A DNA stretch of 43,054 nucleotides from the IMG/VR virus record IMGVR_UViG_3300010883_000090, positions 1-43,054 of that record; one strand, 5' to 3'. Below are positions 37,951 through 43,054 of the stretch, piece by piece. The stretch's first letter is position 1. Each line of letters begins with the position of its first letter. The translations under genes were made by a program, and so were the position numbers. Under the pieces are notes generated by a model. It saw only the letters and a list, made by a program, of their open reading frames with translations, searched no databases and was not told where the DNA came from. Source of the stretch: a virus.

Positions 37951-38080
37951 CCGGGGGTTCAAATCCCCCCGGCTCCACCAAACAATCCAGTAAGAATGGG
38001 GCTTTCAGCGGTATCAGAGCCCGGATGTTGCTGAAAAGTGCTGAGGAATCCTGAGGGGTTCAGCGACTTTTCAGCAACAT
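37896..38080 (+). other. attP: tmRNA (ssrA) 3'-end core with four integrase arm sites
   Basis: The core at 37952-37980 is a 29-bp copy of a Pseudomonas tmRNA 3' end: T-arm GGGGGTTCAAATCCCCC, then the GGCTCCACCA acceptor end. Four perfect arm sites TTTCAGCAACAT flank it: 37896-37907 and 37907-37918 (11 bp apart), 38025-38036 (inverted) and 38069-38080. Integration at ssrA would restore the host tmRNA end. Confidence 0.85.
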
Positions 38081-38376
38081 TTTTTTTGCCTGCGATTTGA
38101 CGTTCTCCCGATAGACCCCTTGCACCCCATGCAAGCGGGACCGTCTACAGGCCATGCTACAAGCCACACCATATGGGCGCTCGCTGCACACGATGCCCTA
38201 CGATGCATAACGATGAGCGACAAAGTTACTTGAAAAGTTACTGACCCCTCTCCGCCCGTCCGGGCAAATCAAATCCCGATACGCTTATAATGAACCGGAA
38301 TTCCGGTCTACATACCCTCTCCATTTTGAAGCTGGTTTGCCATCATCCGGCAAAACTACCGTTCGTCGCGCTTTTT
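38081..38376. other. Gene-free stretch downstream of attP with phased repeats
   Basis: No gene. ACGATG occurs three times at exactly 10-bp phase (38190, 38200, 38210). AAAGTTACT occurs at 38222 and again at about 38234. TATAAT at 38286 is followed by the perfect 14-bp palindrome ACCGG-AATT-CCGGT (38294-38307). These look like protein-binding sites (Xis, IHF or a regulator). Confidence 0.45.
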
Positions 38377-38424
38377 ATTATATACACAACTATTGCTTGC
38401 TTCTTATTTATGTGTGTATATAAT
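38377..38424 (+). promoter_or_regulatory. Promoter in a 12-bp inverted repeat, before the candidate acr operon
   Basis: ATTATATACACA (38377-38388) and TGTGTATATAAT (38413-38424) are perfect inverted copies 24 bp apart. The right arm contains the -10 TATAAT (38419-38424), and TTGCTT (38397-38402, spacer 16) is a plausible -35. This arrangement suits an autorepressor, like Aca-bound acr promoters. Confidence 0.7.
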
Positions 38425-38458
38425 GAATCCATAGCCAACGGGAACAGGAATAACGGAC

Positions 38459-38812
38459 ATGAGCTTTCAAGATTACTGCGAAGACAACCTAGACCTGCAA
38501 ACTGGCCTGATGAGCGCCGCTCAGATCGCAGAGGCCCGCGCATCCTTCCACGCAGTATCCGAGAAAGTCAAAGTTGAAAAGCACAAAGATGCTGGCCTTA
38601 AGCTGGCTGAGCTGATCGCCAAGGTTTCACGTCTGGCCGCAAGCCAGTCAATCGCCATCGCCAAAGCTGCCGAGCAAGGCAAGGACGCCAGCATCGCCAA
38701 ATTGTTTGTAGCACAAGCTGAGCAAGCCCTGACAGGCAAGGCAAAGAAAGCAGACCTGCTGAATCTGATTACCTTGAGCAGCGAAGCAAGCCGTTGCTTG
38801 AACGCCCAATAA
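38459..38812 (+). CDS. Candidate anti-CRISPR/anti-defence protein 1 (unknown)
   Basis: A 117-residue helical, lysine/alanine-rich protein (SFQDYCEDNLDLQTGLMSAAQIAEARASFHAVSEKVKVEKHKDAGLKLAELIAKVSRLAASQSIAIAKAAEQGKDASIAK). I recognise no family. It is the first gene behind the inverted-repeat promoter and precedes an RHH-like gene and the CRISPR-like repeats, which makes it a candidate Acr by association. The local DNA upstream is AT-rich, unlike the rest of the phage. Confidence 0.6.
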   Translation: MSFQDYCEDNLDLQTGLMSAAQIAEARASFHAVSEKVKVEKHKDAGLKLAELIAKVSRLAASQSIAIAKAAEQGKDASIAKLFVAQAEQALTGKAKKADLLNLITLSSEASRCLNAQ

Positions 38813-38827
38813 AACAGGAGCAAGACC

Positions 38828-39193
38828 ATGAGCGCAGACTGGGATGATGCTTACAACGATATAGATCCAAGCGTACCGACTATCGATACGGTTTTTCTGG
38901 GCGAAGGGCGGCATATGCCATCTGCTGCGCTGCTGCTGGAACGCGACATGGATGATGCTGTTGACGTGCTGCTGGCTCGGCAGTGCGTGGAATGGGCGGT
39001 AAAGCTGCGCGAATCAGGATTCGAAAACCAAAATGGCGGAATGTGGTTTCCGAGTAATGATGAGCTTGCGCGGTTCGGCAATGTCATTAATGCGCAGCTG
39101 AGCCGGCTCGGGGTGAGCGGTATGGGCGACAATTCTCGCGTTCGCTGGGTAAGAGTTGCGCGGCTAGCCCTGCTCGGAGACGAAGATGAATAA
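38828..39193 (+). CDS. Candidate anti-CRISPR/anti-defence protein 2 (unknown)
   Basis: A 121-residue acidic protein (MSADWDDAYNDIDPSVPTIDTVFLGEGRHMPSAALLLERDMDDAVDVLLARQCVEWAVKLRESGF, then DNSRVRWVRVARLALLGDEDE). I recognise no family. Small, acidic, in an operon with an RHH-like regulator and next to I-F-like repeats: typical of Acr proteins, though this is only context. It overlaps the third gene by 8 bp. Confidence 0.6.
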   Translation: MSADWDDAYNDIDPSVPTIDTVFLGEGRHMPSAALLLERDMDDAVDVLLARQCVEWAVKLRESGFENQNGGMWFPSNDELARFGNVINAQLSRLGVSGMGDNSRVRWVRVARLALLGDEDE

Positions 39194-39392
39194 GCTCGAC
39201 GCCGTCGCAGAGACGACAAAGACCGAGCTAAAAAAGCTAGGCCGCCCGAACGTCATTGACGGCAAGCGGCGCAATGTATTCATTGATGACGAAAGCTGGA
39301 GCAATGCGCAAAAGCTGGGCAATGGTAATGCCAGCGAGGGGATAAGGAAGGCGCTGGAACTGGCGCAAACGCTTGACAGCGCAGACCATTGA
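39186..39392 (+). CDS. RHH-like regulator, candidate Aca
   Basis: A 68-residue protein. GKRRNVFIDDESWSNAQKLGNGNASEGIRKALELAQ reads as strand-helix-helix, as in ribbon-helix-helix repressors. It ends the three-gene operon and could bind the inverted repeat at 38377-38424 or the palindrome in the next promoter. Its last codons contain the -35 box of the repeat array promoter. Aca repressors are usually HTH or RHH proteins in this position. Confidence 0.55.
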   Translation: MNKLDAVAETTKTELKKLGRPNVIDGKRRNVFIDDESWSNAQKLGNGNASEGIRKALELAQTLDSADH

Positions 39393-39402
39393 ATGGTTTT
39401 AT
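39373..39402 (+). promoter_or_regulatory. Promoter and operator of the CRISPR-like repeat array
   Basis: A perfect -35 TTGACA (39373-39378), 18-bp spacer and TTTTAT (39397-39402). Transcription would start near 39409, within the first repeat's stem. The spacer holds the perfect palindrome ACCATT-G-AATGGT (39385-39397), a good repressor operator. Confidence 0.6.
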
Positions 39403-39404
39403 CA

Positions 39405-39574
39405 ATCCACTGCTGAGCAAGCAGTTTAGTAATAGCAATGCTTGAAATACTTTCACTGCCGAGCAGGCAGCTCAGAAATGACAGCATGTGGTCTAAGCGT
39501 TAACTGCTGAATAAGCAGCTTAGAAATGACAGCGCTCTCTCTGCGCGTTAACTGCCGAACAGGCAGCGAAACGG
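39405..39574 (+). CRISPR. Racr-like array of four type I-F CRISPR-like repeats
   Basis: Four 28-nt units start at 39405, 39451, 39499 and 39547 (periods 46, 48, 48). They resemble the I-F repeat, as I recall GTTCACTGCC-n5-GGCAGC-TAAGAAA. Unit 2 is closest: TTTCACTGCC-GAGCA-GGCAG-CTCAGAAA. Every unit forms a 5-bp stem with 5-nt loop, and the closing pair alternates C-G and T-A by compensatory change. Spacers are only 18, 20 and 20 nt; the last two start TGACAGC. Unit 4 has lost the usual 5' handle. No cas genes are present. This suits an RNA anti-CRISPR that mimics repeats. Confidence 0.75.
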
Positions 39575-39596
39575 CCCGCTTAATCGCGGGCTTTTT
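39574..39596 (+). terminator. Terminator of the repeat array
   Basis: GCCCGC-N6-GCGGGC (39574-39591), then five T. It ends the array transcript and lies over the Rz stop codon, so it may also serve the convergent lysis genes. Confidence 0.8.
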
Positions 39597-40080
39597 CTTG
39601 CGCGATAGAAAGTGAATCATAAGCCGCGACACAAGCCTCCCCCGCTACTCTGCTTCTGTCAGCCTCTGCTGCCATTCTTCCCGCAACTGCATCAGCCTCG
39701 CTGAACAGCTTGGCGAGCAATAGCTTGTCGGGATCTGCCTGGCCTCGGTCGGCAGTATCGGGACACTTGGCGGGGCGACCGGCGAGCTTGTTGACTTGCT
39801 CGCGCAGGCTGTCAGCAGTAACGCCGGCAGTAGCAGCGTCAGCTTTAAGCTGTGCAATCCTTTCTTGTGCATCACGTCGTATCCCCTCGATTGCTGATTG
39901 CCTGCGCGATTCTTCGCTGCGCGCCTGGACCTGTGCTTGTGCGTAGGCCTTGTCATGCTCTGACTGGATCTGCGCTACTTCTTCGGACCAGCGCTTACCC
40001 TGGATGTACCAGGCGGAGCTGAAGCCTGATGCGATCAGGGCTAGGGCTAGGCCGGCGTAGAGGTAGAGGCGTAGGTTCAT
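39580..40080 (-). CDS. Rz: Rz-like inner-membrane spanin (DUF2514)
   Basis: A 166-residue i-spanin: N-terminal membrane anchor (LRLYLYAGLALALIASGFSSAWYI) and a long coiled coil (EEVAQIQSEHDKAYAQAQVQARSEESRRQSAIEGIRRDAQERIAQLKAD). It fits the DUF2514 Rz-like family. With Rz1 it fuses inner and outer membranes in the last lysis step. It overlaps the endolysin by 4 bp and encodes Rz1 in another frame. Confidence 0.85.
   Translation of the reverse strand: MNLRLYLYAGLALALIASGFSSAWYIQGKRWSEEVAQIQSEHDKAYAQAQVQARSEESRRQSAIEGIRRDAQERIAQLKADAATAGVTADSLREQVNKLAGRPAKCPDTADRGQADPDKLLLAKLFSEADAVAGRMAAEADRSRVAGEACVAAYDSLSIAQEKARD
39645..39872 (-). CDS. Rz1: Rz1-like outer-membrane spanin lipoprotein, nested in Rz
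   Basis: A 75-residue protein wholly inside Rz in another frame: MHKKGLHSLKLTLLLPALLLTAC gives a signal peptide with lipobox LTAC. The mature part is Pro/Ser-rich (SSPVAPPSVPILPTEARQIPTSYC). This is the classic nested spanin arrangement. The frame extends upstream, but the signal peptide fixes the start at 39872. Confidence 0.8.
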   Translation of the reverse strand: MHKKGLHSLKLTLLLPALLLTACASKSTSSPVAPPSVPILPTEARQIPTSYCSPSCSARLMQLREEWQQRLTEAE

Positions 40081-40562
40081 GCCGCCACCCCGCCCGCCTT
40101 GACGTACTGAGCCAGCAGGTTCGAGACGGACTGCTCATGCTGCCCGTACCCTGCCCCCGGCAAACTGGCCCACCGGCTGCGGCATTTGTGAATCGCCTGC
40201 TCGATGCGACCCGCCTTGATGTCGTCCAGCGCCTTGCATTCGCGGATCAGCTGCAGAGCGATGCGGTCCTGACTGGCTGGGCTGAAATCCGGCAACTTGA
40301 GCTGCGCCTTGTAGTGATCGAAATAGCGCGACAGGATCTGATAACGCCCGGCAGCAGTGGACTTGATGCCGTAGCGCGGCAGGCTGACCAGATTACGTGG
40401 ATGATCGGCGTAGCCTTCAAACAGCCCGCCGCCGACAACCACGTCATAGCCTCGATCTTTCGTTGGCTGCCTGCCGTTGTCCGTCCCTTCAGCCCAAGCA
40501 ATGAGATCCAGAAAGGCGCAGACGTTCTCGCCGCCCGCTTCGGATGTTGTGATTTGAGGCAT
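40077..40562 (-). CDS. Endolysin, lambda R-like lytic transglycosylase (GH104)
   Basis: A 161-residue enzyme. CAFLDLIAWAEGT holds the catalytic Glu, followed by GYDVVVGGGLFEGYADHPRNLVSLPRYGIKSTAAGRYQILSRYF and SQDRIALQLIRE, characteristic of lambda R transglycosylases. No signal peptide, so release depends on the holin. ATG 40562 has GGAGA. Confidence 0.9.
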   Translation of the reverse strand: MPQITTSEAGGENVCAFLDLIAWAEGTDNGRQPTKDRGYDVVVGGGLFEGYADHPRNLVSLPRYGIKSTAAGRYQILSRYFDHYKAQLKLPDFSPASQDRIALQLIRECKALDDIKAGRIEQAIHKCRSRWASLPGAGYGQHEQSVSNLLAQYVKAGGVAA

Positions 40563-40577
40563 AGAATCTCCAGGCAA

Positions 40578-40599
40578 TAAAAAACCGCCCGTAGGCGGT
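40578..40599 (-). terminator. Terminator between tail and lysis genes
   Basis: Minus strand: ACCGCC-TACG-GGCGGT (40584-40599), then TTTTTATT. It separates the NlpC/P60-like gene from the endolysin, so lysis genes need read-through or their own promoter. Confidence 0.8.
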
Positions 40600-40626
40600 A
40601 TGTGAATTCATTAAGTGCTAGCAGAC

Positions 40627-41064
40627 TCAGATCCCTTCACCGGCTTGCTGCCTCCCGATAAACTGGCACATCTTACCCAGCGTCACGGGGCTGTAGCTCG
40701 CCGGATTCGGTAAGCCAAGCGCGGACGCACACCATTCTGAACAGAACTGCGCGCCTTTCACCGGGCGATTCAGATTGAACAGCTGGGAGGTGATGAGAGA
40801 TGGCCAGCCATAGCGGTGATGGTCCGTTTTTGCGAAGTACTGCAGCACGTCGCCTGAGTTGGCCCAGGGCAGCGGCATCAGGTCCCACTTGCCATCGGCC
40901 ATGTCAATCCGCTTGCGCCGCACGCCCTTGTCCATCACTGAGCTAGAGTAACAGTAGCCATCAATTACCAGTTCGCAATGGCTGTACTGGCTTCTGCACC
41001 ACCAGCGGATTAGGGCATTTGCTAGCTGGCCCTTGCCTTTATAAAGCGCGAGTTGGACGGTCAT
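40627..41064 (-). CDS. Permuted NlpC/P60 (YiiX-like) papain-fold protein
   Basis: A 145-residue protein: CRSQYSHCELVIDGYCYSSSVMDKGVRRKRI places the conserved His near residue 29, and KGAQFCSEWCASALGL holds the catalytic Cys near residue 110. This His-before-Cys order is that of permuted NlpC/P60 (YiiX/YebB-like) proteins. Found after tail-fibre genes in many phages; may cleave peptide bonds in the wall or modify a lipid. ATG 41064 overlaps the chaperone stop. Confidence 0.7.
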   Translation of the reverse strand: MTVQLALYKGKGQLANALIRWWCRSQYSHCELVIDGYCYSSSVMDKGVRRKRIDMADGKWDLMPLPWANSGDVLQYFAKTDHHRYGWPSLITSQLFNLNRPVKGAQFCSEWCASALGLPNPASYSPVTLGKMCQFIGRQQAGEGI

Positions 41065-41492
41065 GCAGCGCCTTCGGGCACTGGCGACGGCGGCCACTCA
41101 ATCACCGGCAGCGCTGCTATCAGTTCGGCCTCAGTCGGTATCGGGCGCAATCCCTGCTTTACCTCGGCCAATATCTGATACGCGACCATATTGCAGTCGT
41201 CCATCCAGGCAGCAAAAGTCTGGCCCTCTGCCTGAAATGGGCCGGGATAGCCTGCGCGCAGTGAGCAGGTAAAGCGGTCATCATAGCTGCGCTGGCCTGC
41301 CACTTGGTTTAAATGGTCGTTGAGCGCGGCAGTCAGGCGCTGCTGCATCTGGGCGGCGCTCTCAGGCGGCTTAATATGCTTCTGCACCTCTCCAGTTGTC
41401 ATTGGCCTCAGGCCCGGCTTGATATGCGCATCCTGTGAGCCGTCCGATTCATAAGCGAAGACCTGATTTGTTTCTGATTTGTAGTATTTCAT
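41061..41492 (-). CDS. Tail fibre assembly chaperone-like protein (DUF4376 type)
   Basis: A 143-residue protein starting [32 protein letters not shown]. The 'yy.s.t..vyay..dg.......glr.mt..e' opening and the central helical domain match tail fibre assembly/DUF4376 proteins. ATG 41490-41492 overlaps the fibre TAA. It probably helps fold the fibre encoded just upstream. Confidence 0.75.
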   Translation of the reverse strand: MKYYKSETNQVFAYESDGSQDAHIKPGLRPMTTGEVQKHIKPPESAAQMQQRLTAALNDHLNQVAGQRSYDDRFTCSLRAGYPGPFQAEGQTFAAWMDDCNMVAYQILAEVKQGLRPIPTEAELIAALPVIEWPPSPVPEGAA

Positions 41493-42208
41493 TATCTCAG
41501 CTCCGCCCATGACAATAGAGAAGTCCACCCGTCTACTGAGTAAGTAGACCCAGCAGGGACAATCCACGCAAGGGCAGACGATATAGTCCCTGAGCTTATA
41601 GTGGTGAATCGCCCTATGTTCGCGCCGTTAACTTTTACAAAGTTATTGATCGTTCCTTGGTTGGCGGTTACAAGGACCGTAATCGGTCTGCCTGTGCTGT
41701 TTGTATAGGTCGTTAGCGCGGCTCGCGACCCTGTAACATCTTGCCACGACTGGCCTGCGCCTATTGACCGAAGGCTAGAAAGCTTTTTCGGCGTCACCGA
41801 CACATTGTCCAGCACCCCGGCATCGACCTCAGCTTGAGTGCCGACCCGAATCACCCCGCGCAGGGTTTCCGAGGCGTTCGCCCCTAACTCGGCCCACTGC
41901 CCTGTATTCGCTACGTCTGACGGCTCAACTCCTGTGTTGGCCGTTGTAGCAATCCAGTTTGCGTCTCCGCTGCGAGCAATCGCACCCACGGTATACGGCA
42001 CATCGGCAAACCATTGTGGCGCACCATTAGCCTCGACCTCGTGCAGCGCCTCATCTACACGGTTGTGCCACCAGTTCTCCCATTTAGCCTCAGGCGGATC
42101 TTCTGCCGCGCCACCTGCCCAGCCGCGAGCAATCAGCGTGTCTTCGGGCCGCTCAAATTGCGCAGGCGTAGCGGCCCATTTTTTCAGGAAACTATCTAAT
42201 CTCGCCAT
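41492..42208 (-). CDS. Tail fibre protein
   Basis: A 238-residue fibre. The N-terminus ([51 protein letters not shown]) is a known baseplate attachment module. A repeat region ([26 protein letters not shown]) follows and the C-terminal beta domain ([27 protein letters not shown]) should bind the host receptor. It is short for a fibre. Confidence 0.8.
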   Translation of the reverse strand: MARLDSFLKKWAATPAQFERPEDTLIARGWAGGAAEDPPEAKWENWWHNRVDEALHEVEANGAPQWFADVPYTVGAIARSGDANWIATTANTGVEPSDVANTGQWAELGANASETLRGVIRVGTQAEVDAGVLDNVSVTPKKLSSLRSIGAGQSWQDVTGSRAALTTYTNSTGRPITVLVTANQGTINNFVKVNGANIGRFTTISSGTISSALAWIVPAGSTYSVDGWTSLLSWAELR

Positions 42209-42219
42209 TGTGCTGCTCC

Positions 42220-42867
42220 TTAAATGGGCGTGACATAACTGCCCTCGCCGTATGGCTGGGCGGAAAAGGTGCCTTTATAGGCGAAGGGGTATTCGTTCTT
42301 GGCGATCTTGCGTATGTTCACGCCTTGCGGGCGCGGGATGATGTCAAACTCCTGCACCATGACCAGCAGGTTCGCTGCGACATCGCCCTCAAACCAGACG
42401 GTGGACATGCTCATGCTCTGTCCGTCGATGACAGTGCTATCAACGCCAAAGATGAAATCCACCGACTCCTTAACATCATCCAGGGTGGCCGAGCCGTTAT
42501 TGCGCCGGATCTTTGCCTTGATCAATACGCGGTACAGGTAATCAGGCAGCAGAATTGTCGGCAGATCCGCGCCTGGTTCGCGGTATGGAGCGGCGCCGTA
42601 TGGCTGCGCGCCGATGGTGCCGTTGCAGGCAAACACTTGCAGGGCGTCGGAGCGAATGCGAGGCCTTTCAATTCCGGCGATGCGTCCGATTATTTCAAGC
42701 TGCTCGCCAGAGGCGTTATCGATATCGAGGATATCGACGACCTGCTGTATCGGTCCTTCAATCTGATCCTGCGCAATCCTTGGTAGTATCTGCATCCATT
42801 CGCGCAGCTTTGGGCTATTACGGTATTGCCAGTAGACGCGGCTAAGCGCCTTTTTTGCGTGATCCAT
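42220..42867 (-). CDS. Baseplate protein (DUF2612, gpI-like)
   Basis: A 215-residue DUF2612 protein: [58 protein letters not shown], then [32 protein letters not shown]. These proteins join baseplate wedges to the tail fibres. Its ATG overlaps the J stop (TAATG). Confidence 0.85.
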   Translation of the reverse strand: MDHAKKALSRVYWQYRNSPKLREWMQILPRIAQDQIEGPIQQVVDILDIDNASGEQLEIIGRIAGIERPRIRSDALQVFACNGTIGAQPYGAAPYREPGADLPTILLPDYLYRVLIKAKIRRNNGSATLDDVKESVDFIFGVDSTVIDGQSMSMSTVWFEGDVAANLLVMVQEFDIIPRPQGVNIRKIAKNEYPFAYKGTFSAQPYGEGSYVTPI

Positions 42868-43054
42868 TACACATACTCCACCGTGATATTGTCGGCATCG
42901 AGTACGCCAAGCTGATTAAACGCCAGCAGCAGCGCCTGGCTATCCTCTGCGCCTGGCGCGGTCCCGAGCTGTATCGACTCAACGTAGCCAGCCCCAGCGA
43001 CAATAAAGTTGACGGGCGTATAGAGTCTGCCGGCAGATACATCGGCGCCGATCC
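42867..43054 (-). CDS. Baseplate J-like protein, C-terminal end (continues at position 1)
   Basis: The last 62 codons plus 2 bases of the J gene: IGADVSAGRLYTPVNFIVAGAGYVESIQLG, ending in DADNITVEYV and TAA at 42867-42869. Across the window ends the frame is off by one base. Adding one base gives NYSL-x-IGADVSAGRLY, the expected GIGxDV-type motif of J proteins. Confidence 0.8.
   Translation of the reverse strand, partial: IGADVSAGRLYTPVNFIVAGAGYVESIQLGTAPGAEDSQALLLAFNQLGVLDADNITVEYV

Noticed and set aside
37951-37980. A complete tRNA gene
   Set aside because: Only the T-arm and acceptor end are present; it is the tmRNA 3' end used as attachment core.
39405-39574. Canonical CRISPR array
   Set aside because: Repeats are degenerate, spacers are only 18-20 nt, two share their first bases, and there are no cas genes; a repeat-mimic array fits better.
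1-43054. Integrated prophage with host flanks
   Set aside because: Both ends lie in one tail gene and an uninterrupted attP with both arms is inside; no bacterial genes are present.

Overview
The window is essentially one complete genome of a temperate, contractile-tailed bacteriophage (Caudoviricetes, myovirus morphology), about 43 kb, with no host flanks. The two window ends cut the same baseplate J-like gene (codons 1-324 at the left edge, the last 62 at the right edge), and joining them restores one reading frame if a single base is added. An intact attP with both arms lies inside, so this is the circular or circularly permuted phage form, not an integrated prophage. The attP core is identical, as I remember it, to the 3' end of Pseudomonas tmRNA (ssrA), so a Pseudomonas-type host using ssrA as attB is likely.

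Layout. (1) 18.1 kb down to 1, continuing from 43.05 down to 39.6 kb, minus strand: late genes in order holin, small membrane protein, TerS, TerL, DUF1073 portal, MuF-like protein, DUF2213 protease/scaffold, cement, DUF2184 capsid, connectors, tail terminator, DUF3383 sheath, DUF3277 tube, frameshifted tail chaperone, tape measure, baseplate, tail fibre and chaperone, NlpC/P60-like protein, endolysin, Rz/Rz1. (2) 5.06-6.33 kb, plus strand: a GIY-YIG homing-endonuclease-like gene inserted in the tail operon behind its own promoter and a structured leader. (3) 25.3 down to 18.3 kb, minus strand: cro-like gene, RHH proteins, Rha/KilAC regulator, replication initiator with internal iterons, DnaB helicase, NinB, YbcO-like and other small early genes, ending at a terminator before the late operon. 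(4) 25.4-26.8 kb, plus: CI-like S24 repressor and a PemK/MazF-like toxin with no visible antitoxin. (5) 27.1-37.95 kb, plus: pL-like promoter, nut-like boxA/boxB, tL1-like terminator, then many small early genes, Rad52-like annealing protein, Gp157, SSB, DUF4942-methyltransferase, excisionase, integrase and attP. (6) 38.4-39.6 kb, plus: a promoter inside a 12-bp inverted repeat, three small unknown genes (the last RHH-like), and four type I-F CRISPR-like repeats with 18-20-nt spacers behind their own promoter. This looks like an RNA anti-CRISPR (Racr) array beside a candidate acr/aca operon and is the most interesting part of the window.

Control is lambda-like. Three repressor operators 24 bp apart separate divergent cro and cI promoters that share a palindromic -35; cI appears leaderless; two more operators with the same AGG-N4-CCT core flank the pL -35. 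A nut-like site precedes the first strong early terminator, and an unknown early gene occupies the position of Q upstream of the late operon.
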